A stretch of 64,000 nt of DNA from Tunturibacter gelidoferens (GCF_040358255.1 NZ_CP132938.1:310001-374000); one strand, 5' to 3'. Shown: positions 19,511 to 29,458, counted from the stretch's first letter. Program-made: numbers and translations. Notes: generated by a model not told the origin, from the sequence alone.

Positions 19511-22386
19511 TCAAGGCTGTTTTTGTAACGTGAGCGAAATAAAGCCCTGTGTACCCGTAGCCGCTGCGAGATTCGTCGTCTCGCCCACAGCCGAAATCTG
19601 CTGCGGGATAATCGTCAAGAGACCGTTCATATCGGAGACAGCTGACGTCTGCGACGAAGCGAGGACAGGCGCGATCGGACAACGACCTCTATCCGGACAC
19701 GCCGGTTGCCAGGCGTCCACAGTCTGGAAGATCTGAACCACAGCCCCGGCAACAGGACGAGACGCCGTATCCGTAACCTGCAGGACAACCGGCGTGATCG
19801 TACCGTTCGCAGAAACAATTTGATTGGCTCCGCTCACCGCAATCACGCGCAGGTCCGCGAGATCGACGCCCACCGTAGTGAACGAAGCACAGACGTTCAT
19901 CCAGGCACAGCCAGACAGAGCCGCCTGAGCCCCAGCAGCCAACGGACCAGCCGTTGCGAGGGTCTGCGCGATCCCCTGCGAGTTCACAGCAGAGCTCGCC
20001 GGCGTCACCGCGACCTGTCCCGACGTCGGTTGCCAGCCAACCGGCACCCCTGCAGTAGAGGCAAAGTTATCGTTCACGCTGACCTCTGGAGTCCACGCAA
20101 CGGTCGCACCCGCGACAATGTATTCCATCGCCTGTACCGCCGTCACGGTCTGGACACGCACCGCCGCAGTGAAAGAAGCAACGGCCATGCCATCGACTCC
20201 GGCCGCCTTCAGCGTAATCGGGCCCGCACTCAAAGGAGTCACCAGCGTCGATGCCACGCCGTTCGCGTCCGTGTTGATGGTGCAACTTGCTGCTCCGCAA
20301 GCGGAGAACTGAACCATGCCGGTACTAGCGGTAAAGGTGACAGCCTCGCCCACAACCGGAGTCGCTCCATCGCCGTTCAGCACCTTAACGGCAAATGGCG
20401 TCGACGCAGGTTGCGCAAGCTGCACCAGACCCGATGGCGCACTCACCAGCCTGAGCGAAGGCATCGGCGCAGCGTAGCTTAGCGACTGGGTCATCACCGT
20501 CGTCCCACCTGTAGAAAGATCTGTCACCGCTACATCAGCCACCAGCGCAGTGCTTGAGCCGAGAGCGTGAATCGATGGCGCCTTAGCCACAATCGTGTTC
20601 GCGGTCCAGCTCGAAACCGTTGCGGAAACACCGTTGACCGTCACAGCATTTCCCGTGCGAAAGCCCATTCCATTGATCGTGATCGTGCCCCCGGCAGCGC
20701 TCACAGTAGCAGGGCTCAGCGAATCCGCGCGATTCGTAACTGATTTGGTTGCGTAAAGGCGGTCGTCAGCATGGTCATGCCGTTAGCCGCGCCATTAAAA
20801 GCTTCTCCCGCGCCGGCAACCCCTGGCAGAGAGCCCAGAGCATCGGTCGTATGCCACACTCCAATCACCGGCATCGCCTTTGCGGTTGTCGAGAATCCCT
20901 GCTCATCCTCCGCCGTCACCTCAAACGTAAGCGATCGGTTCGCTTTGACCGAGAGCGAAGACCAGGCGGAGTGTCCATACCCGCAAAGCAAACCCGACCA
21001 CAATCCCTGCGACGCCACAGCCACCGGAGCAGCCTCCGTTCCGTCCGCGCCAGAATCGCAGGAGTTCGCCGAGTTCGTTGGTAAGAAGTCCAGATACGCC
21101 TGCGTATAGCTGCCCAGAATTCCTTCCGGAAGCACAGGGTCCAACCCGGAGGGCTCAACAGTATTGGCAACATATGGTCCGACGGCAAATTCCCCCGTAT
21201 ACAAAGGATTGATAGCCTCGGTCTCCATGATCAAAATCTGCCAATCGCCAGGAAGCATCGGCACCCGCTCAACAATGTAATAACCCTCGTAAAAGCCACT
21301 TTGACTCCCCTCGCTTCCTTCGAACGACGCGTCGGAACCTGTCACAGGGTTACCGTTCGATCGGCGAAACAGAGAGCCCGATACAGAAGAAGTGGTATAC
21401 CAGTCTTCAATCTGCGCCGGCAAAGTGTACTGCGGCCAACGGCGCACAACGACATTAACCCCCTGCATCCCTTCTCCAGTGGCAAAGTTCAGATGTCCTT
21501 GCACCAGATTCGCATTCAACAGGCTGTCCGTCTTCCCCAGACCCGACTGCCCTTGCGCAATAAAGTAGAGTTGCGCCAGCGCCGACAGGTCATCCGGCCG
21601 CAACGTAAACGGCTGCGGCAGGCACTGGTAGCTATAAGGGCCGCAGATAATATCGATCGGATGCATCACCGGCCAGTGCATGACTTGGTTGAAAGTAGGT
21701 TGCGGGCTATCCGTAAACACGTTGTCGTTCGTCTGCGACCACCCCAGACCAAGCACGCGGCCAAACGCCCTCATCAGCTGATACTGCAACTGCATCTGCT
21801 GCTGAGGAGAAGGCCCAGTGCACCGGCCGTTGAGGACGAGAATCGCATGCTGAATGAAACCAGCCGGAACAATCGAATCGACGCTCTCGGTCACGCCATT
21901 CTGCAGACATCCCGAAGGGTCGCTCGCTCCATTGCCCAGCAGAAGATCGGTGACCGACCCATCGCTGTCGTAGATCACTGCAATCTGCTTGGCGAGGTAG
22001 TTGCTGCTCTGCACATCGGCCGGAAAGATCAGCCCATTCACTCCAAGAAAAGTATTGGCTTCGCTGACATGCTCATCCAACGCGCCGCCCTGCGACAGCA
22101 CCAGGCTCGCGGTTGGAACATTCCACACCGCCGCAGCAGCCGCCACAAGAGCATCCGCAGCCGCGTGGTTCACCGTCGAACTCAAATTGCCCGGGTCCGT
22201 AAAATAAAGCGGCTGATTCGTGTACCAGACCACCGGAACCCCCGAGGTCGTAAAGTACGGCGGCCCCGTTACCCAGCGCGGGCCCCCGGCCCAAACGGTC
22301 GCGGCGCTTGCAAACCACCAGATCATTAGCTTGCAGAGGGTTTGCAGTCGCACCTTTGTTCGTGAGCAGGCGTCAGGGCGTAACAT
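19511..22386 (-). pseudogene. Large secreted protein with metzincin-like segment, TIG and Ig-like domains, split by a frameshift
   Basis: Two frames probably form one protein of about 950 residues. The first (22386-20716, 556 aa) has a signal peptide and a globular part. That part has a metzincin-like helix, QLMRAFGRVLGLGWSQTNDN, where a HExxHxxGxxH zinc site would be expected but the histidines are missing; MHPIDIICG follows, like a Met-turn region. It ends at TQPNQLRIARIR-stop. The second frame starts in the same place (DSLSPATVSAAGGTITINGMGFRTGN), an IPT/TIG domain without any signal peptide of its own, followed by big-1-like Ig domains to 19511. A deletion or single-base shift near 20716-20732 explains the break. 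Two coupled genes cannot be ruled out. The start overlaps the previous gene by 14 bp. Confidence 0.65.
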
Positions 22387-23140
22387 GCTGCGCCTTCTGC
22401 CACGAGCTCAACAACCCCAGCACCACATCCACCGACGCTTGCTGCGCGGGGGTCGACGCATCCGCCGAACTCCGATACCCGAGCGGCGTGATCATCGACA
22501 CATCGCTGACAGCTGAACCCGCTGTAACGACCTGTTGCTGAGCCACCCCCGACTGGGGGAATGTACTCGCTGGCCGCACCGGCTCACTGCGATAAGAGAT
22601 GGTCCGCGGCAGTCTCGCACCCAGCCAGCGAAGATCGACAAACGGCAACGACGGCGCCGTTGTCGCACGATCCGCCACCGCAGCCACACTTGTGCTCTGG
22701 CGAATCGGAATCGCTCCATCAAGTCCGCCAACAGGCGAACTCAGACCTGCAGCGCTCGGAGCACGCAGGAGCATAAGCAGCCGCTGCCCCACGCGATACC
22801 GTTGGCTATTCCCTGCCCAAAGCCCACCCCACTCTCGCAAAACATACGGTTCGCTGGCTCTGCAACCCCGAATCGCCTGATCGACACGAAAATCGACCTC
22901 GACGATCCCCGAAGCCGGCCCGGTACCGCCGGGAAGACGCACCGCCAGCACCTGACCCATGAAGATGACATCCGCACGATTCGACATCTCGTGCAGGACA
23001 TCCGTGACCGTCTGCGACCCTGCAGTTGAAGTCGCCTGACCCCACGCTATCGCAGTCGTCAGCAGCAGCGAGACCACGACAACGGCGCGCAACCCAGCGA
23101 AAACTCGCAATATCCAGGCCATTCCAGCCATGCAGGCCAT
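22373..23140 (-). CDS. Secreted hypothetical protein, coupled to the TIG/Ig-like protein
   Basis: 255 residues. The ATG at 23140 follows GGAGGGACGGG; further ATG codons at residues 4 and 7 are alternatives. A signal peptide (hydrophobic VVVVSLLLTTAIAWG) is followed by a domain of about 100 residues. That domain contains ADVIFMGQVLAVRLPGG, GIVEVDFRVDQAIRGC and YVLREWGGLWAGNSQRYRVG, which reads as a beta-rich, TIMP/OB-like secreted domain. The second half is low in structure. Its stop overlaps the next gene by 14 bp, so the two were translated together and probably act in the same extracellular place. I do not recognise the family well enough to name a function. Confidence 0.75.
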   Translation of the reverse strand: MACMAGMAWILRVFAGLRAVVVVSLLLTTAIAWGQATSTAGSQTVTDVLHEMSNRADVIFMGQVLAVRLPGGTGPASGIVEVDFRVDQAIRGCRASEPYVLREWGGLWAGNSQRYRVGQRLLMLLRAPSAAGLSSPVGGLDGAIPIRQSTSVAAVADRATTAPSLPFVDLRWLGARLPRTISYRSEPVRPASTFPQSGVAQQQVVTAGSAVSDVSMITPLGYRSSADASTPAQQASVDVVLGLLSSWQKAQHVTP

Positions 23141-23230
23141 CCCGTCCCTCCGTCCTCTCCCTGTTCTTCGTCAGGAGAGTCACGTTACGAACGGTTGTCC
23201 TGTTTTCGGACACTGCGCCAACTCCGGTAG

Positions 23231-23431
23231 TTAGATCTCCGGGTAGAAGTCGAAGAACGCGTCAATACTCATTCGCAGCTGAGCCTCAATCTCCTCCCGG
23301 CTGCCTTCAAGCACATGCAGCGTCACATGCGCCTCGTTACCGTTCTTCAGCGTTACGGGCGCCTCGCCCACCGATGCGATCTCATCCGCAGGTAACAGCC
23401 TCATTCCATACACCAAGGTCAGGTTTGCCAT
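23231..23431 (-). CDS. Conserved-looking small hypothetical protein
   Basis: 66 residues, MANLTLVYGMRLLPADEIAS to FFDFYPEI, with no membrane segment; mixed beta and helix pattern. The ATG at 23431 is preceded by TTGAGG. The open frame extends further upstream into the trxB region, but there it is only the antisense of trxB. The gene is divergent from trxB, 84 bp apart, so the two may share a promoter region. Function unknown. Confidence 0.6.
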   Translation of the reverse strand: MANLTLVYGMRLLPADEIASVGEAPVTLKNGNEAHVTLHVLEGSREEIEAQLRMSIDAFFDFYPEI

Positions 23432-23515
23432 AACCTCAATTGTTTCACCAAACGCACCTAAAGCGCCGGTTTGCATCTTTTTCGTCCGCAGCGCATTTAC
23501 ACTAGTGGAGCTTAT

Positions 23516-24469
23516 ATGCCCGAAAACATCACGCACGACACTGTCATCCTCGGTTCCGGGTGCGCCGGACTCACCGCTGCCATTTACACAGCGCGCGCTA
23601 ACCTCAAGCCCCTCGTCCTCGAAGGCCACGAGCCCGGCGGCCAGCTCTCCATCACCACGCTCGTTGAAAACTTCCCCGGCTGGCCCGAGGGCGTCCAGGG
23701 CCCCGACCTCATCGAGAACATGAAGAAGCAGTCCATCCGCTTCGGAGCCGAGCTGCGTCTGGCCCACCTCAGCTCCATCGATCTCACCAAGCGTCCCTTC
23801 GCCCTCAACCTCGGCAAGGAGACCATCCACACCCGCACCCTCATCATCGCCTCCGGAGCCAGCGCACGCTGGTTGAACCTCCCCTCCGAACAGGCCCTCA
23901 TCGGCCACGGCGTCACCTCCTGCGCCACCTGCGACGGCTTCTTCGCCTCAGGCAAGGAGATCGCGGTCATCGGTGGCGGCGACACCGCCATGGAAGAGGC
24001 TCTCTTCCTCACCCGCTTCGCCTCCAAGGTCACCATCATCAACCGCAGCGAAAAGTTTCGCGCCTCCAAGATCATGCTCGATCGCGCCATGGCTCACCCC
24101 AACATCCGCTTCCTATCCAGCACCGTCGTCGAAGAGGTTCTCGGCGTTGAAGAAAAGGATGTCAAGGGTCTCCGCGTCAAAAACAAGGTCTCCGGCGAAG
24201 CATACGTCCTGCCCGTCGCCTTCATGTTCCTCGCCATCGGCCACATCCCCAACGCCGAAGCCTTCCGGGGCATGATCGACCTCGACTCCGAGGGTTACAT
24301 CCTCACCCGCAACAACGTCTTCACCACCCTCAATGGCGAAATCATCCCCGGCGTCTTCGCCTGCGGAGACATCCAGGACCGCCGCTACCGCCAGGCCATC
24401 ACCGCAGCCGGATCTGGCTGCATGGCCGCCCTCGAGGTCGAAAAGTACCTCGAAGAACACGGCAGGTAA
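23516..24469 (+). CDS. trxB: Thioredoxin reductase
   Basis: 317 residues, normal for bacterial TrxB. FAD motif VILGSGCAGLTAAIYTA at about 11-27, redox-active CATC in TSCATCDGFFASGK at about 138-141, NADPH motif VIGGGDTAMEEALFL at about 155-169, and the second FAD motif FACGDIQDRRYRQAITAAG near residue 280. It reduces thioredoxin with NADPH in the cytoplasm. I chose the ATG at 23516 because GGAG precedes it; in-frame codons run back to 23471. An acetyltransferase gene follows 11 bp later in the same operon. Confidence 0.95.
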   Translation: MPENITHDTVILGSGCAGLTAAIYTARANLKPLVLEGHEPGGQLSITTLVENFPGWPEGVQGPDLIENMKKQSIRFGAELRLAHLSSIDLTKRPFALNLGKETIHTRTLIIASGASARWLNLPSEQALIGHGVTSCATCDGFFASGKEIAVIGGGDTAMEEALFLTRFASKVTIINRSEKFRASKIMLDRAMAHPNIRFLSSTVVEEVLGVEEKDVKGLRVKNKVSGEAYVLPVAFMFLAIGHIPNAEAFRGMIDLDSEGYILTRNNVFTTLNGEIIPGVFACGDIQDRRYRQAITAAGSGCMAALEVEKYLEEHGR

Positions 24470-24480
24470 GGAGGACGAGC

Positions 24481-25041
24481 GTGCCGACGCCGATCCTCCA
24501 GACACCCCGTCTACTCATAAAGCCTCTGCAGCTCTCCGACGCCCCGGAGGTCCAGAAAATCTTCCCCCATTGGGAGATCGTCCGGCAGCTCAACGCCAAG
24601 GTCCCGTGGCCCTTTCCCAACGACGGAGTCCACACCTTTTACCGCGACACCGCGCTCCCCGCCATCGAACGCGGTGAAGAGTGGCACTGGATGCTGCGAC
24701 TCAAAGATGATCCCCGCCAGAAAGTCATCGGCTCCATCTGCCTCGTGCGCGACGGCGACAACAATCGCGGCTTCTGGATCGCACGCGAGTGGCAAGGCCT
24801 CGGCCTGATGACCGAAGCCGCAGCAGAGGTCACCCGCTTCTGGTTTAAAGATCTGCAACAGCCCATCCTCCGAATAAAGAAAGCGCGAGACAACGCAGCC
24901 TCACGAGCCATCTCCCTCCGTCAGGGAATGCGCTGCATCGCCCAGACCGATGATGATTACGTGTCAGGCCGCCTGCCATCGGAGCAATGGGAGTTGACCC
25001 TCGAAATGTGGCGCGAGACGCATCCCAAAACCCAACGCTGA
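24481..25041 (+). CDS. GNAT family N-acetyltransferase (RimJ/RimL-like)
   Basis: 186 residues starting with GTG after AAGGAGGACGAGC, a near-perfect ribosome site. It begins LQTPRLLIKPLQLSDAPEVQ, the usual opening of RimJ/RimL-type acetyltransferases, followed by GSICLVRD and NRGFWIAREWQGLGLMTEAA, where the acetyl-CoA-binding turn lies. The substrate may be a protein N-terminus or a small amine. It is the second gene after trxB. Confidence 0.88.
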   Translation: MPTPILQTPRLLIKPLQLSDAPEVQKIFPHWEIVRQLNAKVPWPFPNDGVHTFYRDTALPAIERGEEWHWMLRLKDDPRQKVIGSICLVRDGDNNRGFWIAREWQGLGLMTEAAAEVTRFWFKDLQQPILRIKKARDNAASRAISLRQGMRCIAQTDDDYVSGRLPSEQWELTLEMWRETHPKTQR

Positions 25042-25085
25042 ACCTGACCAATCCCACCGGCCAACCCCCTGGAACAGCGTCGCCG

Positions 25086-25904
25086 TCACCTCACCTCATT
25101 CTTTTTTCCAAGACGGTAGCTCACCCCGATCTTCGTCGCCAGTTCATCCATTCCAGGATTGCTCGCCGCCAGATAGCCATTCGACACATGAAAAAACACG
25201 AACGGGTCCACGCGCAAATCGACCCGTTCCGTCATCTTGATCAAAACCCCGAAGTCAGCCTGAACATTGAAATTCGCATAGCTCGCGTTCGGCGAAAACG
25301 CCTTCTTCGTGAACACCGCAGTCCCCAGTTTGCCAACGATGTACGGCCTCACCGCCTTGTCGTTTCGCCATAGCCAGCGAAAACCAAACGGAGAGATCGA
25401 CAACCCATGCACCAACTCCTGATTCGGGCTCTTTGCATTTCCCCAGAAATCTGAGACCGCAGGCTGACTCAAAAGAACAAATGGCAGAACCTCCACCACG
25501 TAGTCCATCCGCGACCCCATAAAGTGACCCCAGCTATGACGGTCGTATTCCACACCCACCGTCCACGCATTGCAGCGAACCGTGGCACTAAACAGCCTGT
25601 AATCGCCATCCGGAAACATTCCCGAAATCGAGATCTCACTCTCCACCGGCGGCTTGCCACGGGGCGTCTTCGTGGCCACTACGATGTCTTTCGCCAGCGC
25701 GGTGTCAGTAATAGCGGTGATCTTCGTCGCCAGCGGAGCATTGGTCAACACTGGGATCTCCGCCTCTTGGGAACATGCCGGTCGCGACCCAAGGAGACAA
25801 ACAGCAGCCAGCACGGAGAGACAAGAGAGGCGTAGGTTTCCGGCCAGGCTGCGCTCGCTCGCCCACAGGACAAATACGGACCCACAACCTCGTCTGCTCG
25901 CCAA
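25086..25904 (-). CDS. PagL-like outer-membrane protein (lipid A deacylase / acyloxyacyl hydrolase family)
   Basis: 272 residues with an N-terminal signal (hydrophobic LSCLSVLAAVCLLGS, then ACSQEA, which could be a lipobox-like Cys). The second half alternates hydrophobic residues as in a beta-barrel. Near the C-terminus the segment FVFFHVSNGYLAASNPGMDE matches the PagL active-site pattern: His-x-Ser followed about 12 residues later by an acidic residue. The chain ends in an aromatic-rich strand, GVSYRLG. PagL removes the 3-O acyl chain of lipid A. About 80 residues between signal and barrel (40-120) are extra. Activity is inferred only from the His/Ser/Glu-Asp pattern. It is convergent with the trxB operon. 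Confidence 0.7.
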   Translation of the reverse strand: MASRRGCGSVFVLWASERSLAGNLRLSCLSVLAAVCLLGSRPACSQEAEIPVLTNAPLATKITAITDTALAKDIVVATKTPRGKPPVESEISISGMFPDGDYRLFSATVRCNAWTVGVEYDRHSWGHFMGSRMDYVVEVLPFVLLSQPAVSDFWGNAKSPNQELVHGLSISPFGFRWLWRNDKAVRPYIVGKLGTAVFTKKAFSPNASYANFNVQADFGVLIKMTERVDLRVDPFVFFHVSNGYLAASNPGMDELATKIGVSYRLGKKNEVR

Positions 25905-26191
25905 TAGGTCCCCCCATTAGTCAATTAGATCGGGCCCGAAAAGCGCAGAATGATACGAACGAGCAGCAATTATAAGTTCAAGTCCGTGCAACAAAGAATT
26001 TTTTTCATCCGTCCTCAGTAACCCCTCTTGTTCTGCCCTCCCACTTGAAACCCTCCATTCGTGGACATACTCCTCACGAACCCTATCGAAAACGTCCCCC
26101 GGCACGCCACAAATCCGCCGAAAGCAGACCGGCCCAGCGCTATGACTCTCCCCGTTGACGTGCCCTCGGCACCTCTGCGAGACTCACGCCT

Positions 26192-26905
26192 ATGCAATAC
26201 AGCGGCAAGGTCGAATATGCTCAGAGACGAAAGATAAGGGAACGCAACACCGCTCTCTACCGCCTTGCCCACTGGCCCATATGGATCTGGGTGTTCTTTC
26301 TCGCCCCCGGCCCGCTGACCTTCTCCCTCTTCGCCCACGGCTTCGGACGGGGCAACCTGGCATGGTTAATTGCAGTTCTGATCGGCACCGGCATCGCCGC
26401 TCTACTCGGACGCCTGCCAGGCTCCGAGCCTCAGCCCTACATCCTTCGCTTCGACGAGGACAAGCCAAATCCCCTCTACCGCCGCGTCTGCTATACCTTC
26501 GCGTGGAACGCGGTACTCAGCTTTGCACTCCTGAACCTGAGCGGACTTCTGATCGCCGCAGCGACCGGCCACTGGTACATGCAGCAGATCTACCGCTACG
26601 CCTACTTCCCGCTATGCGGAACGATCCTGCTGCTGGGAGCGGTGGGCGTACTGCCACGCGTGAGGCTCTCGACCAAAGGCGAAGGCACAGAGCGCCGCTA
26701 CTTCTACGGCTCCGTCTGGGCCGTCACGATCTCGCAGGCACTCCTCCTCGCATTTTGGAAGACTCTCCCCGAGACCCGCACCGCAAGCCTCGCGAAGCTC
26801 GCCATCTTCGCCTGTGCCCTCCTCCTCATGGGCCTCGCCGCCTATCGGGGTGCGCTCCCACGCACTCGCCCCATCGTTCCGGGAGAGCTGATGGTCGCAG
26901 ACTAA
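26192..26905 (+). CDS. Integral membrane protein of unknown function
   Basis: 237 residues with about six membrane segments (near 28-48, 54-71, 101-122, 134-153, 173-190 and 203-221). A charged segment of about 30 residues between TM2 and TM3 contains FDEDKPNPLYRRV. No family signature is recognised. It stands alone, with a REP-like hairpin downstream at 27010-27064. The 287-bp region upstream of the ATG holds no other gene. Confidence 0.7.
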   Translation: MQYSGKVEYAQRRKIRERNTALYRLAHWPIWIWVFFLAPGPLTFSLFAHGFGRGNLAWLIAVLIGTGIAALLGRLPGSEPQPYILRFDEDKPNPLYRRVCYTFAWNAVLSFALLNLSGLLIAAATGHWYMQQIYRYAYFPLCGTILLLGAVGVLPRVRLSTKGEGTERRYFYGSVWAVTISQALLLAFWKTLPETRTASLAKLAIFACALLLMGLAAYRGALPRTRPIVPGELMVAD

Positions 26906-27009
26906 GAATCGCCGCCGTCGATACGAAGACGACTAACTCGAACCTATCGCTAAAGCGGTTCCCCTGTGGATGTCGAGGGGAATTTGTATTATCGCTAGCC
27001 TTGTTATTC

Positions 27010-27064
27010 GTCATCTCGACCGAAGTCGCTCGAGTCTTATCGCGCGACGCAGTGGAGAGATCCC
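27010..27064 (-). repeat. REP-like hairpin element (long form), reverse orientation
   Basis: Read on the minus strand it matches the element at 34130-34182: GGGATCTCTCCACTGCG, a stem-loop, then CGGTCGAGATGAC. The stem here is decayed (GTCGC/GCGCGAC). It lies between the membrane protein and the lipocalin-like gene, which converge. Confidence 0.6.
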
Positions 27065-27159
27065 TGATATCGTCTTTGACTCTGCGACTGCTATGCTCTA
27101 CATCAACATCAACGCAAAAACCCCTGAAGACAGGCGGTGCATCGCAAGAAACCGCGAGC

Positions 27160-27951
27160 CTACTGCTTCGTCGCATCCGAGGTGGTCGTCCTGTTCTGCA
27201 GCTTGTCGTCGAAGATGGCCTTGGCGGTCTTGCCATCGTTTGCAACCGTCATCTTGAAGACGCCAATCACCTTGCCGTCGCGCTTGTCCGTCTCTTCCAG
27301 CGTGTCCTTTCCCAACATCTTCACCGACACGCTGGTTACGCCCGGATCGCCCTTCATCGGCACGTCCGCGCCATTCAGCTTGGCGGTGTAAGTCTGGCCG
27401 GTCAAAGTCGTCATCGTGATCTCGTCACCGCTTACTTTGTAAGTCCACACCGTAGCATTGTCCGACAGGCCTTCTATCTTGGTGGTTCGCCACGAACCGG
27501 AGATTGCATTCGATCCCGCCGGGTCTTTTACCACCAGTGTCGCTTCGCCTTTGCCGGTCACCGGAGGACCGCCGTTGGTGTTGCTGCTGTCACTGAAGGT
27601 GAACCTCATGGTGTTGCCGTCTGGCGACACGGTCGCGGTCGAAGTGGTGACAACCTTGCCGCCTTTCTTGTCCGTCTCTTCGATCTCGTGGTCACTCACC
27701 ACTTTAATGGCGACGCTGTCATAGTAGGGATGCCCGGTGACGGGCTGGTCTGTACCGTCCGCTTTGATCGAATACGGCGGAGTACAGGTCTTGCACTCGT
27801 ACGTGCCATTCTGCAGCAGGAACACATCCGGCTTCTTGGGGAAATCGGCCGTGTTCATGTCGATCTTCCAGGTGCCGTCGAAGGCGCTCTGCGCCGCCAG
27901 CATAGGTGTTAACAGGGCCGCGAGTCCTAAAACAAACAAGAGCTTTTTCAT
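27160..27951 (-). CDS. Secreted hypothetical protein with two lipocalin-like repeats
   Basis: 263 residues with a clear signal peptide (MKKLLFVLGLAALLTPMLA). The mature part is beta-rich and contains an internal duplication: FDGTWKIDMNTADF and VAIKVVSDHEIEETDKKGGKV in the first half match SGSWRTTKIEG and VSVKMLGKDTLEETDKRDGKV in the second, so two units of about 120 residues. A CxxC in YECKTCTPPYS may form a disulfide. This looks like the secreted lipocalin/DUF-type proteins common in acidobacteria; ligand and role unknown. Single gene. Confidence 0.78.
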   Translation of the reverse strand: MKKLLFVLGLAALLTPMLAAQSAFDGTWKIDMNTADFPKKPDVFLLQNGTYECKTCTPPYSIKADGTDQPVTGHPYYDSVAIKVVSDHEIEETDKKGGKVVTTSTATVSPDGNTMRFTFSDSSNTNGGPPVTGKGEATLVVKDPAGSNAISGSWRTTKIEGLSDNATVWTYKVSGDEITMTTLTGQTYTAKLNGADVPMKGDPGVTSVSVKMLGKDTLEETDKRDGKVIGVFKMTVANDGKTAKAIFDDKLQNRTTTSDATKQ

Positions 27952-28102
27952 CGCAAACCTCCATCTCCAAACTTCGGGGCGAGGAGTTTATCAGAATCGG
28001 CATTCCCAGGATGGAGTTCTGTCGTTGCGCCTTTGGGCGAAAACAACTCTACGATCTCGCGCCCGCCGGTATGCTGAAGGAGTCGAGTTCCGAACCAATC
28101 CC

Positions 28103-28873
28103 ATGCTGAAAAAGATCACCCTCCTGCGCGAACGAGTGGAAGACTGGACCGCCTACCCCTTCTCCGTCCCCACCATCGCCTCCCTGCCCGAGATATCGAT
28201 CCACTCCCGCATCGCCTTCTTCGCCGGAGAGAACGGAACCGGCAAATCGACTCTCCTCGAAGCCATCGCCGCACACTACGGCTTCGGCCCCGAAGGCGGC
28301 AACCGCAACATCCGCAATGACACGACAGAACACAACCACTCCACCGACGTTCTCGTGCGAGCCCTGCGCCTCTCCTTCGACAAGCGCACCGGAGCAGGCT
28401 TCTTCCTCCGCGCCGAAAGCTTCTTCAACACTGCCTCAACCCTGGACGAACTAGACGGAGGATCAGGCCAGATCCTCCAATCGTATGGTGGACAAAGCCT
28501 CCACACTCGCTCTCACGGCGAAACCTTCTTCACCCTCCTCGAGCACAAGTTCACCCGCAACGGCCTCTTCCTCCTCGACGAACCCGAAGCCGCCCTCTCC
28601 CCGCAGCGCCAGCTCTCCTTCCTCATCCTCATCCACGACACCCTCCGCCGCTACAAGGACGCCCAGTTCCTCATCTCCACCCACTCTCCTGTCCTGCTCG
28701 GCTACCCCGGCGCGCAGATCTTCTCCTTCGACGACGGCCACCTCCACGAGATCTCCTACGAAGACACCGCGCCGCTTCAAATCGTCCGCCGCTTCACCAG
28801 CGACCGAGAAAGCTTCCTGCAGGAGCTCTTCCATGAGACCCCTTCCCTGTTCGAGGAACCCGACAAGCGATAG
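28103..28873 (+). CDS. AAA family ATPase (ABC/SMC-like, single domain)
   Basis: 256 residues. Walker A GENGTGKST at about 43-51, a degenerate signature in the TRSHGETFFTLL segment, Walker B GLFLLDEPEAALS at about 155-167 and the H-loop LISTHSPVLLGYP. This is the architecture of stand-alone ABC-like ATPases often paired with nucleases or found alone. I chose the ATG at 28103; in-frame codons upstream reach 27737 but lie over the start of the divergent secreted protein gene. There is no clear partner gene: the downstream 580 bp hold no sure gene. Role unknown. Confidence 0.85.
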   Translation: MLKKITLLRERVEDWTAYPFSVPTIASLPEISIHSRIAFFAGENGTGKSTLLEAIAAHYGFGPEGGNRNIRNDTTEHNHSTDVLVRALRLSFDKRTGAGFFLRAESFFNTASTLDELDGGSGQILQSYGGQSLHTRSHGETFFTLLEHKFTRNGLFLLDEPEAALSPQRQLSFLILIHDTLRRYKDAQFLISTHSPVLLGYPGAQIFSFDDGHLHEISYEDTAPLQIVRRFTSDRESFLQELFHETPSLFEEPDKR

Positions 28874-29458
28874 TCCTCGCTCCTCCCGAGGCGAAAATTC
28901 CAGCCGCATCACACCACCAAAAAACCAGCAAAACTCCATGTCAAGTCCACAAAACGTGGATAAGCTAGTGGTGTGGTCAAGTCAATCACGATTCCACGAA
29001 CTCCTCAAAGAGTTCCACGATCTTCAAGACGTCTTCTCGGTAAAAAGGGAGCGTCTCCAGCGCTCCCGTCTCTCCTCCAAGATCCTCCTCCTCGAACATT
29101 ACCTCGAAGGACGCGCTTCCTGGATCTTTGATATGGAGGCCCCCGTTCGAATTTCAGGAAAAATGGAAGAAAATCAGCTCTTCATGTACTTCCTCTATGG
29201 GTCTCCCCATATTGATCTTCCACCTCAATGTCGCCAATAGAAGAGTAGTGAATGACTGGAATGAGAATCCTGTGTTTGTCTCTGATGTCGAGTTTGTGCA
29301 GGGGCCAAACGGTAAATCACCTCCACGGTAAGGCTTTATCTCGCTTATGAGGAACTTGCAGAAATTGGGGGCGGAAGCAGCTATCTTCAAGTCGTGACTT
29401 GTGACCGGTCCTGGTAGGGCGAAGTGCGTGGGTCCTCCCGTTGGTCGGGTGATGATTG
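28874..29458. other. Long stretch without a sure gene; possible small coding frame at 28938-29240
   Basis: An open plus-strand frame from ATG 28938 to a stop at 29240 would give 100 residues, with a charged, helix-like middle (SRFHELLKEFHDLQDVFSVK). It has no good ribosome site. Its early part includes the stem-loop GAACTC-CTCAAA-GAGTTC near 28998-29015, and GGGAGCG/CGCTCCC near 29048-29068, which could be a terminator of the ATPase gene. I think coding is less likely than not. The region after 29240 is AT-richer and shows nothing until the palindromic-element fragment at 29405. Confidence 0.35.
29405..29448 (+). repeat. Fragment of the large palindromic element (core only)
   Basis: CCGGTCCTGGT at the start and GGTCCTCCCGTTGGTCGG at the end match the inner part of the full element at 37931-38123. 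The long GC-rich arms are absent. It lies 10 bp beyond the stop codon of the minus-strand hisA-like gene, the same relative place as the other copies. Confidence 0.65.
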
